Assembly: GCA_910585815.1 (NCBI GenBank)
Contig: CAJUFJ010000008.1
Location: 1 to 64,000 of the forward strand
Origin: an uncultured Oscillospiraceae bacterium
GTDB taxonomy: Bacteria > Bacillota > Clostridia > Oscillospirales > Oscillospiraceae
Reading direction: 5' to 3'
DNA length: 64,000 bases
Made by a program: the position numbers and the translations under genes. How positions within the stretch are numbered: position 1 is the first letter of the stretch; every line of letters begins with the position of its first letter. Below the pieces are notes generated by a model. The model was not told where the DNA came from and did not search any database. It saw only the letters and a program-made list of their open reading frames with translations. Of the stretch, positions 41,679 through 50,451 are shown one piece after another.

Positions 41679-43076
41679 ATGAAGCGAATTCTCTCATTCG
41701 CCCTGGCCTGTGTGCTGCTGGCCGGCTGTTCCGGCCCGGGCGGGGCGTCTCAAAGCGGAGAAGGTACAAATACCAGTGGAGGGAAGGAGGCTGCTCCTAT
41801 GAGCTACACCCTGTCTGAGCCCGTCTACCCGGAATTTCCCCAGCAGCCCCAGATGCCGGACGGGGGCGATCAGGAGGCGCTGCAAGCCTATCTGGACGCC
41901 CTTGGCCAGTATCACGACGCCCTGGCGGCCCTCCGGGGGGACAACCCCGGTCTCACCGAGGAGCACTGGAAGGTGCTGAACGACTTCGCTGCCAAAAGCG
42001 TCCCCCTGGTCCTGACGGAGCACACAGAGGAAAACGCCATTTTCTCCCCCCTGTCCCTGTGGTCCGCCCTGGCCATGCTGGCCCAGTGCGCCGGCGGGGA
42101 CAGCCGCCGGCAGGTGCTGGACGCCATCGGCGCAGAGGACCCGGCCGCCCTCCAGAACCAGGTGGAGCACATCTGGCGGGCGCTGTACACCGACGACGGG
42201 GTAAGCTCCCTGATTCTGGCTAACTCCGTCTGGCTCAACAGCAATATGCAGGGGACCTACATCCAGGACACCCTGGACACTCTGGCCCAAAAATACTATG
42301 CCGGGGCCTACTCCGTCCCCATGGGGACGGACGGGGCCGATGCCGCCGTCACCCAGTGGGTGAATGCGCAGACCAAGGGCCTGATTGGCTCCGACGCCCC
42401 GGTGGTCCAGACCGACACGCTGACCCTGGCCCTGCTGGTGTCCTCCCTGTACTATAAAGCCGCCTGGCAGAACGAGTTTATGCCTGAGCGGACGGAGATC
42501 GACACCTTCACCGACGCCGCCGGGCAGGAGACCCAGGTGGACTTTATGCACCGGACGGAGGACGCCAACTTTATCCGGCGGGAGGGCTATCAGGCCGCCC
42601 GGCTGTCCACCCACCTGGGGGAGATGGTCTTTGTGCTGCCCGACGAGGGGGTGTCCCCCGCGTCCCTGCTGAAAGAACCGGACTTCCTCTCCCGGCTGGA
42701 GTTCTACGGGGACGCTTGCATCTGGGGCGAGGTCCAGTGGTCGGTGCCCAAGTTTGACGTGAACTCCGACCTGGACCTGCTGGAGACCCTGGCCGCCCTG
42801 GGTATCACCGACCTAACCGACCCGGACAGGGCAGACCTGTCCGCCCTCACCGACCTGGACGCTTTCCTGTCCGACGCCAAACAGCTGGCCCGGGTGAAGG
42901 TGGACGAGGAGGGGGTGGAGGCCGCCGCCGTCACTATCATGATGGTAAAAAATACCAGTTTGCCGCCCCAGCCCACCGAGGTGTGCGTCATGGACCTGGA
43001 CCGGCCCTTCCTGTTCGTCATTCGGACCGAGGATGTGCCCCTGTTCGTGGGGATTGTGAATCAGGTACAGGCATAA
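41679..43076 (+). CDS. lipoprotein serpin (serine protease inhibitor)
   Basis: 465 residues. Lipoprotein signal MKRILSFALACVLLAGC, lipidated Cys at about residue 17, then a Gly/Ser-rich spacer and a full serpin fold: NAIFSPLSLWSALAMLAQCAGG, VWLNSNMQG, LTLALLVSSLYYKAAWQNEF, VSVPKFD-like SVPKFDVNSDLDL, and the C-terminal RPFLFVIRTEDVPLFVGIV. The reactive-loop hinge is intact (DEEGVEAAAVT), so it should be inhibitory. Counting from the hinge gives P1-P1' near Thr-Ser in KNTSLPP. It would display an inhibitor on the cell surface, perhaps against host or bacterial proteases. Confidence 0.92.
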   Translation: MKRILSFALACVLLAGCSGPGGASQSGEGTNTSGGKEAAPMSYTLSEPVYPEFPQQPQMPDGGDQEALQAYLDALGQYHDALAALRGDNPGLTEEHWKVLNDFAAKSVPLVLTEHTEENAIFSPLSLWSALAMLAQCAGGDSRRQVLDAIGAEDPAALQNQVEHIWRALYTDDGVSSLILANSVWLNSNMQGTYIQDTLDTLAQKYYAGAYSVPMGTDGADAAVTQWVNAQTKGLIGSDAPVVQTDTLTLALLVSSLYYKAAWQNEFMPERTEIDTFTDAAGQETQVDFMHRTEDANFIRREGYQAARLSTHLGEMVFVLPDEGVSPASLLKEPDFLSRLEFYGDACIWGEVQWSVPKFDVNSDLDLLETLAALGITDLTDPDRADLSALTDLDAFLSDAKQLARVKVDEEGVEAAAVTIMMVKNTSLPPQPTEVCVMDLDRPFLFVIRTEDVPLFVGIVNQVQA

Positions 43077-43187
43077 AAAGGCCCCCTTGTGAAAGGGGGG
43101 AGGGCCACGAAGTGGCGGGGGGATTCCGTTTACAAGATGATGGAATCCCCCAGTCACCGCCTGCGGCGGTGCCAGCCCCCTTTCACA
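43077..43187. repeat. cloverleaf-type palindromic element split by the IS3 insertion
   Basis: Left part of an element starting AAAAGGCCCCCTTGTGAAAGGGGG, with GCCACGAAGTGGC, GGGGGATTCC / GGAATCCCCC and CACCGCCTGCGGCGGTG. Its last arm (GCCAGCCCCCTTTCACA) is cut by the IS and continues as AAGGGGGGCTTTTTT at 45112-45128. Confidence 0.8.
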
Positions 43188-43269
43188 TGAACTGCTCCAG
43201 TAAAAGCGGACAATAGACAAAAGTCCCCTGATGTAGGAAAATAAGAGCACTACATCAGGGGGTAATTAT

Positions 43270-43575
43270 ATGGAGAAACGGAAAAGGACAAATATCAAGG
43301 CATTGGAAACAGAGATCATAAAAATGCGAAAGGTGGGGCGGACACGGCAGGAGATAGCAGATACGTTAGGATTGGAAAAAGTACAAATCAAGAACTGGAT
43401 CAGTCGGTATAACCGGGAGCAGGCACGCTTAGCGGCAGGGCTGCCGCGGAAGCGGAGAGGGCGTCCCAGGAAAAGCGGGTACACCACAATAGAAGAATGC
43501 CAATATGAAATCCAACGCTTGAAGATAGAGAATAAATTACTGCGGGATTTTCTGCGGTTCACAGGAAGGAAGTGA
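43270..43575 (+). CDS. IS3-family OrfA (helix-turn-helix), copy 1
   Basis: 101 residues. The helix-turn-helix is MRKVGRTRQEIADTLGLEKVQIKNWISRYN, followed by the leucine-zipper-like end YEIQRLKIENKLLRDFLRF. It reads without interruption. It normally works with OrfB in the fusion transposase, but the linked orfB is truncated. Confidence 0.88.
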   Translation: MEKRKRTNIKALETEIIKMRKVGRTRQEIADTLGLEKVQIKNWISRYNREQARLAAGLPRKRRGRPRKSGYTTIEECQYEIQRLKIENKLLRDFLRFTGRK

Positions 43576-44144
43576 GGGCGAGAATAAAGTACCATATCGT
43601 TTACCTCCACAGGAATGAGTATCCAGTGTCGGTTATGTGTAAGCTTTTTGGTGTGTCAAGGAGCGGTTATTATGACTTTGTCCGTCGACTGGACAGGCCT
43701 GAGGCAGATGCTGGGCTGGCCCAGCTAATCCGGGAGCAGCAAAAGCATTGCCGGCAGACCTACGGTTACCGGCGGATGTGGATGTGGCTGGGGAAACAGG
43801 GAATCCATCATAACCCTAAAACAGTGCTGCGAGTCATGAAGAAATATGACCTGTTAGCAGAAATTCGCCGCCCCAGGAAGTGGGTCAATATGGGGCAACA
43901 GGTTCATAGGTATGAAAACCTGCTCAACCGGGATTTCCATGCAGACAGGCCAAATTCCAAATGGGTCACAGATATCTCCTACATACACACAGGCCAAGGA
44001 GTCCTCTATCTGTCCATGATTCGCGACCTTTATGATAACAGTATTGTAGCTTATAAAACGGCAGAATCCCAGACCATAAATCTGGTCCTGGATACCATCC
44101 GCTTGGCGGTAAAACAGGAGAAAAAGCAGGTCGCTGTGGAGGTG
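43572..44144 (+). pseudogene. IS3-family OrfB (DDE integrase), copy 1, 3'-truncated
   Basis: About 191 genuine residues from a GTG overlapping orfA (GTGA). HTH_21 (YPVSVMCKLFGVSRSGYYDF, CRQTYGYRRMWMWL) and the first two catalytic acids (VTDISY, IRDLYDN) are present. The rve domain stops after VEVQL, so the third catalytic Glu is missing. The frame then runs to 44207 through the opposite copy. Confidence 0.88.
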
Positions 44145-44717
44145 CAGCTCCGCAGCGGCCCTCTTTTTCTCCGCTTTCATGGCAAGGCGTATCGTGTCCA
44201 GAACTAAGCTTACCGTCTGCTGAACAGCGGTTTTGTAGGCCACAATGCTGTTGTCATAGAGATCTCGGATCATGGACAGATAGATGACCCCTTCGTCTGT
44301 ATGGATATAAGAAATATCTGTTACCCATTTTTGGTTGGGAGCATCTGCGTGAAAGTCTCTGTTGAGAAGATTCTCATACTTGTGCATCTGCAGCCCCATC
44401 TGTACCCACTTCCTTGGCCTGCGGATTTCAGCCAAGATGTTATACTTTTTCATCACTCGCAGCACTGTTTGGGGGTTGTGGTGGATCCCCTGCTTCTCTA
44501 ACCACAGCCACATCCTTCGGTAACCATAGGTCTGCCTGCATCTCTCTTGCTGTGACTGAAGAAGCTCTGCCAGCTCCGCGTCCGGTTCCGGATCGCCAAT
44601 TCGCTTGCAGAAACCGTAATATCCGCTCCTGCATACTCCAAAGAATTGACACATGACCGATATGGGATACCGCTCCTTGTGTCGGTATATTACCATGTAT
44701 TTTACCTTTGCCCTCAC
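44145..44717 (-). pseudogene. IS3-family OrfB, copy 2, 3'-truncated
   Basis: About 191 residues homologous to copy 1 (YPISVMCQFFGVCRSGYYGF, CRQTYGYRRMWLWL, VTDISYIHTDEGVIYLSMIRDLYDN), ending at AELHLHSD near the fusion point. The third catalytic Glu is lost here too. The two copies are clearly different variants, so this is not a simple local duplication. Confidence 0.88.
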
Positions 44718-45026
44718 TTCCTTTCTGTGAACCGCAGAAAATCCCGCAGCAATTCATTCTCCATTTTCAACCGTTTGATTTCATACGCCTGCTCTGCCAC
44801 AATATCCACTGGTTCTGCTCTTTTCCGTGGCCTTCCTTTCGGGCGCAGCTTAAGCCCAGCTTTTATCTTTCGTTCTTTTCGCCGTTCTCGTTTTAATAGG
44901 TCCTTTACCACATTTTTATCTCTTAACCCCCAAATGCTCCGCTATTTCCTGTTGGCTTCTTCCTCCTGACAACATTGCCTTTATTTCTGGCAATAACTCC
45001 TGTACATGCGTGTATCTCCTTGCCAT
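44714..45026 (-). pseudogene. IS3-family OrfA, copy 2, frameshifted
   Basis: The gene starts at the ATG at 45026 (MARRYTHVQELLPEIKAMLS, then SQQEIAEHLG) but reaches a stop after an extra G in a run of five (44927-44931). Downstream the correct frame continues from 44911 (DLLKRERRKERKIKAG to LLRDFLRFTERK). One base fewer in the run restores the frame. Confidence 0.8.
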
Positions 45027-45125
45027 ATAGTACACCCCCTGATGTAGTCCTATTTTCCTACATCAGGGGGCTTTTGTCTATTGTCCGCTTTTACTGGGGC
45101 TGTTCATCACACAAGGGGGGCTTTT

Positions 45126-45335
45126 TTAATAATCTGGGTAGATATCACTCTTTTTGGGCATAATCAGGGCGCAGATCAGATAAGCCCAGAAGCCGAAGGT
45201 GCCGCAGAAGAAGGCGATGACCCAGCCCACCCGCACCAGGGTGGGGTCGATGTCGAAATACTCCGCGATGCCGCCGCACACACCGCACAGCATCTTATAG
45301 GGGCCCTCGGTCCGGTACAGTCTCTTGCTTCCCAT
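45126..45335 (-). CDS. PspC-domain membrane protein
   Basis: 69 residues. KRLYRTEGPYKMLCGVCGGIAEYFDIDPTLVRVGWVIAFFCGTFGFWAYLICALIMP is a nearly whole PspC domain with one or two hydrophobic helices. PspC-type proteins are linked to envelope stress. AAAAGGAG lies ten bases before the ATG. No pspA is nearby. Confidence 0.9.
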   Translation of the reverse strand: MGSKRLYRTEGPYKMLCGVCGGIAEYFDIDPTLVRVGWVIAFFCGTFGFWAYLICALIMPKKSDIYPDY

Positions 45336-45445
45336 AATAAATCGCTCCTTTTAAAAAGTATGTCGGGGTTGGTTTCTGAACTTATCATACGCCTTATGGA
45401 TTGAAAATACCATAGGAAAAGAATGAAGAATTGATTAAAATTTCA

Positions 45446-45470
45446 GGGGGCGGAAATTCTTCCGCCCCCC
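45446..45470 (-). terminator. terminator after the lipoprotein gene
   Basis: Stem GGGGGCGGAA (45446-45455) with TTCCGCCCCC (45460-45469), followed on the minus strand by an AT-rich tract. Confidence 0.7.
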
Positions 45471-45484
45471 GATTGTATTCTGCA

Positions 45485-46558
45485 TCAATCCTGTACACCC
45501 TGAAGATAACCAGTCCAGTTAAATTCGCCATTTTCATATGTATAGTCTATTCTTGCACGTTTTCCGGTGTCATATGTAATTAAGACAAAGTCCTTGCAGA
45601 CAACATAGGTGCCTTGGCTGTTCAGGCTGGCTCCACCTGCGGTAGTTGTCACATTGAAGTTATTTCCTTCAAACAACATGACGTAGTTTATATTGTTGCT
45701 GGAATATTCCCACTCGCCCTGAACGCAGGAGACGATTTCGCTGGCCAGAGCGTCGTCAACAGGGATGAACTTTTCTGCGCGGAAAGCCTCCAGAGCGGTG
45801 CGGCGGGCTTCAAGGTCTGCCGTGTTTTCAGGGGTTTGCTTCTCAATGATGTCAAAGTAAATCTTGCCATCGAGGAACAGGAGGGGGAACTTGAATTCCT
45901 TCCAGGTAAGGGTCAGAACGTCGCCGTCCAGGGAATAGGTGCCCTCATAGGTGTCGCCCTGATCCACGACGGTCAGAAAGCCCTTGGTATTGCGAATCTG
46001 CTTTTGGAGGGTGTAGGTGCCGTCGTCCTTCATGGTAAAGAGAACATAGTTCTGATTGCCGTCGTTGGTCGGCTCATAGTAGGCGTCGAAGCTCTGGGTG
46101 GAGTGGCCGTTTGAATCAAAGCTGGGGGCCAGCCCGTATTCCTCGTCCTCATCAAAGCTGCAAATCAGATTAGAACGGTAATAGTAGTCGCCGTAGGGGG
46201 TGAAAATATCGCCGTTGCCCATCCCTTTCTCCACCAGCTCAAAGGAGTCGCCGTTTATGATATTATAGGTACCCTTTTCATCGGGTTTTGTCCTGTCAAA
46301 GCTGCCATTTTCGCTGACCTGGATGGTGGAAGTCAAGAATAAGCTGACATTTTCGTACGTGCCGGGAATCTCGCGCTCCTCCTCCTGGGGTTCGCTGGCA
46401 TCCCCTTGGGAGCTGCTGGAGGACGAAACCGCGGAGTTGTCGCCGCTCTTAGAGGAGCTGCTGCCGCTGGATTTGTCATCGCCGCCGCTGCCGCCGCCGC
46501 AGGCGGTCAGGGAGAGGGCCAGCGCGGCCGCAAGGGCAAGGGAAAGTAATTTTTTCAA
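45485..46558 (-). CDS. lipoprotein with lipocalin-like repeats, unknown function
   Basis: 357 residues from a TTG at 46558. The nearby ATG at 46573 overlaps the ribosome site (ATGGAGG), so the TTG eight bases after GGAGG is the better start. Lipoprotein signal LKKLLSLALAAALALSLTAC is followed by a Ser/Gly/Asp-rich spacer. The outer part has repeated short sheets (GTYNIINGDSFELV, GTYSLDGDVLTLTW, GTYVVCKDFVLITY) resembling lipocalin-like or DUF5640-type units. Probably a surface-bound binding protein; ligand unknown. Confidence 0.8.
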   Translation of the reverse strand: MKKLLSLALAAALALSLTACGGGSGGDDKSSGSSSSKSGDNSAVSSSSSSQGDASEPQEEEREIPGTYENVSLFLTSTIQVSENGSFDRTKPDEKGTYNIINGDSFELVEKGMGNGDIFTPYGDYYYRSNLICSFDEDEEYGLAPSFDSNGHSTQSFDAYYEPTNDGNQNYVLFTMKDDGTYTLQKQIRNTKGFLTVVDQGDTYEGTYSLDGDVLTLTWKEFKFPLLFLDGKIYFDIIEKQTPENTADLEARRTALEAFRAEKFIPVDDALASEIVSCVQGEWEYSSNNINYVMLFEGNNFNVTTTAGGASLNSQGTYVVCKDFVLITYDTGKRARIDYTYENGEFNWTGYLQGVQD

Positions 46559-46734
46559 TCTGATAACCTCCATTTGAAATAGTGTTCCGGGGAATACTGA
46601 AAGTATAGCGGTTCAAATTTCGGTTTTCAATATGCTGGCTGCATAGTATTGGGAAATTTTTTAAAAAAGTGACGGTTTTCGCAATTTTTTAAAAAGGTTT
46701 TGAAAAACGGGCAGGCCATGGCTCCTAGGATAGG

Positions 46735-46769
46735 AAAACGCGCCGGAGGAGGGTCCTTCGGCGCGTTTT
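46735..46769 (-). terminator. terminator after the six-helix membrane protein gene
   Basis: AAAACGCGCCGGAGGA pairs with TCCTTCGGCGCGTTTT (one G-T), with T/A runs on both sides. Confidence 0.75.
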
Positions 46770-46791
46770 TGCAGTTTGAAGCCCAGTCGGG

Positions 46792-47379
46792 CTATAAATA
46801 TTTGTCAGTATTCAACAACAGCCAGATCCTCCGGGCCAGCAGAGCGGCGGAGATGGTAAAAAACACCTCCAGCGCGGTGGTCACCATCCCGGGAAGAAGG
46901 AACAGCACGGCGCAGCCGAACACCATAAACCAGCAGAACCGCATCACCCCGGCCCAGCGGGCCGGGTCCTGCCGGCGGAAGACCAGGATGATAAACTGCA
47001 AATCCACCATCAGCAGCACGCAGGCCCCGGCGGCCAGGGCAACATGGAGGGCGGCGTATTTGGGAAAATACTTGGGCAGGTAGGGGATGGCCAGGGCGTA
47101 GGCCAGCGACAGCACGGCGCACACCGCCAGCAGCCGCACCAGCCACCGCATCCACCGCCTGGGCAGGCGGAAGGCCATTCGGCTGAGCATCACGAAAAAG
47201 TACCCCCCGGCCAGCACGCCCCAGTAGATAAAGCCCCGGTAGTGGTCCGGCCCGGTGACGGCAATCACCGAGAAGTTGGTGCCGAACCACTCCACACTCC
47301 CGGCAAAGAGCAGGGTGTAGGCGGGGATGAGGAAGCAGGCGACAAAATCCAGCCAGAAGTGTCCGGGTTTTTTGCTCAT
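46792..47379 (-). CDS. polytopic membrane protein, unknown function
   Basis: 195 residues with about six hydrophobic helices (FVACFLIPAYTLLFAGSVEWF, GFIYWGVLAGGYFFVMLSRMAF, LLAVCAVLSLAYALAIPYL, VALAAGACVLLMVDLQFIILVF, VMRFCWFMVFGCAVLFLLPG, VFFTISAALLARRIWLLL). No family recognised. Its start overlaps the helicase stop (ATGA), so it is translationally coupled to it. Confidence 0.75.
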   Translation of the reverse strand: MSKKPGHFWLDFVACFLIPAYTLLFAGSVEWFGTNFSVIAVTGPDHYRGFIYWGVLAGGYFFVMLSRMAFRLPRRWMRWLVRLLAVCAVLSLAYALAIPYLPKYFPKYAALHVALAAGACVLLMVDLQFIILVFRRQDPARWAGVMRFCWFMVFGCAVLFLLPGMVTTALEVFFTISAALLARRIWLLLNTDKYL

Positions 47380-48557
47380 TTGTTCTCCACGGCGGCCACC
47401 AGGTCGCCCTTTTCGTTAAAGTGTACCGCCCGGATTTGGCTCCCGGTGGACTTGACAATGTCGTCCAGCCGCAGGCTCTCGGTGATGGAGGCCACCAGGG
47501 AGAAGGCCACCCCGTGGCGGCGGGCCCGGCCGGTGCGGCCGATGCGGTGGATGTAGTACTCGTTTTCGTCGGGCACGTCGTAGTTAAACACCGCGTCCAC
47601 GTCGTCGATATCCAGCCCCCGGGCGGCCACGTCGGTGGCGGCCAGCACCCGTATCTTGCCGTCCCGGAACTTTTGCAAGGTCTTCTCCCGGAGGGACTGG
47701 GTGATGTCGCCGTGGATGGCCTCGCAGGAGATGCCCCGCATCTCCAAAAGTCCGGCCAGCCGGTCGGTCATGTTCTTGGTGTTGCAGAAGGCAATCACCC
47801 GCTCGTAGTCCCCCATCTCCAGCAGACGGGCCATGATGTCCGCCTTTTCACCCCGGTCGGCGTCCAGCCGGTACTGGGCGATGTCGGGCCGGTTCTCCTG
47901 GTCGGCCTGCACAGTGATCTCCACCGGCTCCCGCTGGTAGACCCAGGAGATATCCAGCACTTCCCGGGAGATGGTGGCCGAGAACATGCCCAGGTTTTTC
48001 CGCTTGGGCATCTGGTCCAGAATGTGGGTCACGTCCCGGACAAAGCCCATGTCCAGCATCCGGTCGGCCTCGTCCAGCACCACCGTCTCCACCTTGTCCA
48101 GCCGGACGGTGCGCCGCTTCATGTGGTCCATCAGCCGCCCCGGGGTGGCCACCACGATCTGGGGCTTTTTCTTCAGCTGGTTGATCTGGGTGTTGATGGG
48201 CTGGCCGCCGTAGAGGCACACCACCCGCACACCCTCCTTAAAGGCGCACAGGTCCCGCAGTTCGTCCTGGATCTGGATGGCCAGCTCCCGGGTGGGGGCC
48301 AGCACCAGGCCGGTGACGTGGGTGGAGGCCGGGTCGGTGTGCTCCACCATGGGGATGCCAAAGGCGAAGGTCTTGCCGGTCCCAGTGGGGGCCTTGGCAA
48401 TCACGTCCTTCCAGTCCATAAACCAGGGGATGGCCCCGGTCTGGATGGGGGTGGCCTCCACATAGCCCTTCTTCTCGATGGCCCGCATCAGCTCCGCTGA
48501 CAGGCCCATCTCGTCGTAGCGCTTTATACCGCTGACGGTTTGTCCGTTTATTTCCAT
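47376..48557 (-). CDS. DEAD-box ATP-dependent RNA helicase
   Basis: 393 residues. Q motif (YDEMGLSAELMRAIEKKGYVEATPIQ), Walker A APTGTGKT, motif Ia APTRELAIQ, motif II DEAD in VVLDEADRMLDMGF, motif III SAT, and C-terminal motifs AATDVAARGLDI and HRIGRTGRA. The core is complete, with only a short C-terminal tail, as in small cold- or ribosome-assembly helicases. The ATG at 48557 (GAGGG nine bases upstream) begins the conserved part. Confidence 0.93.
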   Translation of the reverse strand: MEINGQTVSGIKRYDEMGLSAELMRAIEKKGYVEATPIQTGAIPWFMDWKDVIAKAPTGTGKTFAFGIPMVEHTDPASTHVTGLVLAPTRELAIQIQDELRDLCAFKEGVRVVCLYGGQPINTQINQLKKKPQIVVATPGRLMDHMKRRTVRLDKVETVVLDEADRMLDMGFVRDVTHILDQMPKRKNLGMFSATISREVLDISWVYQREPVEITVQADQENRPDIAQYRLDADRGEKADIMARLLEMGDYERVIAFCNTKNMTDRLAGLLEMRGISCEAIHGDITQSLREKTLQKFRDGKIRVLAATDVAARGLDIDDVDAVFNYDVPDENEYYIHRIGRTGRARRHGVAFSLVASITESLRLDDIVKSTGSQIRAVHFNEKGDLVAAVENK

Positions 48558-48645
48558 AGTGTATCCCTCTTTTATATATTCTGTCACCTTATATTATACC
48601 TGTTTTTTCGGGATTGTCTATCCCTTTGCAAAAAGATACCATATT

Positions 48646-48830
48646 CGTCTCATAAGTTCGGAACATCTCTGGAAATACCGAATGGTCTGTCCTGTAGGGC
48701 AGGGGTTCTACCCCTGCCTATCCCCGTAAGGGGATAAAACGGCATCGAAACGGGGCAAAGACAGAAACGGGGTAAGGCAAGGGCGGAGCCCTTGCCCTAC
48801 ATGCGACAGTTTTCCTGAATTTATGAGACA
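48646..48830. repeat. MITE-like element with 17-bp terminal inverted repeats, copy 2
   Basis: 185 bp bounded by CGTCTCATAAGTTCGGA and TCCTGAATTTATGAGACA. It matches copy 1 (39864-40012) through the outer arms, the GTAGGGCAGGGGTTCTACCC hairpin and the CTATCCCCGTAAGGGGATA hairpin, and has about 35 extra bases before the last hairpin. Confidence 0.85.
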
Positions 48831-48834
48831 AGCG

Positions 48835-48871
48835 TAAAAAAGATACCCGCAGCCTGAGCCGGACTGCGGGC
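48835..48871 (-). terminator. terminator after htrA
   Basis: CCCGCAG (48846-48852) pairs with CTGCGGG (48864-48870); the minus strand continues into TATCTTTTTT. Confidence 0.75.
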
Positions 48872-48892
48872 AATGAGGGGAAATGAGATGCT

Positions 48893-50308
48893 TTACCAGG
48901 GGAACACATTGAAGGGCCACTGGTAGTAATAGCCGTTGTCCTGGCCGCCCTGGGCGGGCTGCTGGGGCTGGCTGTCCTGCTGGAGCGGGTTGTTGGCCTC
49001 GGTCTGGGCGTTCTTCTCGTCGAAGGTGATGGTCAGCTTTCGCTCCTGCTGATTGCGGATGACGGTGAGGGTGGCGGTGTCGCCGGCCTTGTAGCCGGTG
49101 GACAGGGCGGCGGTGAGGGCGGAGGAGGAGTCGATGGCCGTGCTGTCGATGGCGACGATGATGTCGTTGACCTGGAGGCCCGCCTTCTGGGCGCAGGAGC
49201 CCTCGGCCACATAGGACACGGCGGCGCCGGCGGAGATGCCGTACCGCTGGGCCTCCGAAGACACGTTGGACACCTGGATGCCCAGGTAGGGCTTGCCGGT
49301 GACATAGCCGTGGGCGATGAGGTCGGAGAGGATGGCCTTCACGTCGTTGATGGGCAGGACGAAGCCCAGGCCCTCGGCGGTGACGCCGGAGGAGGATTGG
49401 GTGTATTTGGCGGTGGTGATGCCGATCACGTTGCCGTAGCTGTCAAAGAGGGGGCCGCCGGAGTTGCCCGGGTTGATGGCACAGTTGGTCTGGAACACGT
49501 TGAGGGTGGTGGAGACCTGCCGGCCGTTCTGGTCGGTGCTGGTGGTGGTGATAAGCCGGTCCAGGGCGGAAATCAGGCCGTCGGTGAGGGAGTAGGTCAG
49601 TTCGCCCAGGGGGTTGCCGATGGCGTAGACCTTCTCGCCCACCACCAGCTTGGAGCTGTCCCCCAGGGTGACGGGGGTGAGGTCGTCGGCGTCGATTTTG
49701 ACAACGGCCACGTCGTTGTCCTTCTCCCCGCCGATGAGCTTGGCATCGTACTTGTCGCCGTTGGCGAAGGAGACCTCGATGGTAACCGCGCCGGTGTCGT
49801 CCTCGGCCGCCTCCTCAATGACGTGGTAGTTGGTGGCGATGTAGCCGTCCTGACTGAGGACAAAGCCGGAGCCCGAGGCGGCGGAGGTGGTGGTCTGCCC
49901 CCAGATGTTCTGGGTGGTGTTCACCGTGATGCCCACGCAGGAGGCCAGATTGGCGGCGTAGAGCTGTTCCGGCGACATGGGCTGTCCGCTGTTGGAGTTG
50001 AGAATGGTCTCCACCTGAGGGCGGTCCCCCTCGTAGAGGGTGGTGGAGTGGTCGGGGGCCATCGGCGCGGGTTGGGGGGAGAAGCGCTGGTAGAGATATG
50101 CCCCACCCACTCCGGCGGAGCCGCCCGCCAGGGTGCAGGCCAGCACCAGGGCCACCACCTTGGCCGCGCCGTTCTTCTTCCGCCTGGGAGGCTTCATGCC
50201 GCCGGTGGAGAGGGGGGTGTTGGGCATAACGGGCTCCGGGTCCACATAGCCGCCAAGGCCGCCGCGGTAACCGTCGTTTTCGCTGTTGTAGAAGTTGAAT
50301 TCACTCAT
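48893..50308 (-). CDS. htrA: HtrA/DegP-like membrane serine protease with PDZ domain
   Basis: 471 residues. Cytoplasmic lead, one membrane helix (about 48-73), a trypsin-like domain with triad His162 (ATNYHVIEEA), Asp199 (DNDVAVVKID) and Ser283 (INPGNSGGPLF), and one PDZ domain (about 350-440; KAGLQVNDIIVAIDSTAIDSSSALTAAL). The Gln/Asn-rich tail is low complexity. It degrades misfolded exported proteins. In Bacillus an htrA paralog ends the wal operon; here it stands alone. Confidence 0.93.
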   Translation of the reverse strand: MSEFNFYNSENDGYRGGLGGYVDPEPVMPNTPLSTGGMKPPRRKKNGAAKVVALVLACTLAGGSAGVGGAYLYQRFSPQPAPMAPDHSTTLYEGDRPQVETILNSNSGQPMSPEQLYAANLASCVGITVNTTQNIWGQTTTSAASGSGFVLSQDGYIATNYHVIEEAAEDDTGAVTIEVSFANGDKYDAKLIGGEKDNDVAVVKIDADDLTPVTLGDSSKLVVGEKVYAIGNPLGELTYSLTDGLISALDRLITTTSTDQNGRQVSTTLNVFQTNCAINPGNSGGPLFDSYGNVIGITTAKYTQSSSGVTAEGLGFVLPINDVKAILSDLIAHGYVTGKPYLGIQVSNVSSEAQRYGISAGAAVSYVAEGSCAQKAGLQVNDIIVAIDSTAIDSSSALTAALSTGYKAGDTATLTVIRNQQERKLTITFDEKNAQTEANNPLQQDSQPQQPAQGGQDNGYYYQWPFNVFPW

Positions 50309-50451
50309 GATACAAACGCTCCTTTCAAAGCGGGATATTTCAGGTGTGCCCTGGAACTGTGGCTATCATAACCCTAAAATATGAAAAAAGCATGAAGAAA
50401 AACGAATAAGTTTTTGAACTTTGCAGGGGGAAATAGAGAGAAATTATGAAC

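Larger units (their letters stand above)
43188..45106. mobile_element. IS3-family double left-end element (two converging truncated copies)
   Basis: 1919 bp bounded by matching left inverted repeats: TGAACTGCTCCAGTAAAAGC at 43188 and the mirror of TGAACAGCCCCAGTAAAAGC ending at 45106. Two diverged copies face each other and meet near 44145 at the near-palindrome GGAGGTGCAGCTCC (44138-44151); both lack the 3' third of orfB and the right end. A 5-bp duplication, TCACA (43183-43187 and 45107-45111), flanks the whole. Both left ends also carry the hairpin CCCCTGATGTA / TACATCAGGGG. Confidence 0.85.

Noticed and set aside
44145..44207. Extended C-terminus of IS3 OrfB copy 1
   Set aside because: These codons are the opposite-strand copy read backwards, not genuine orfB sequence.
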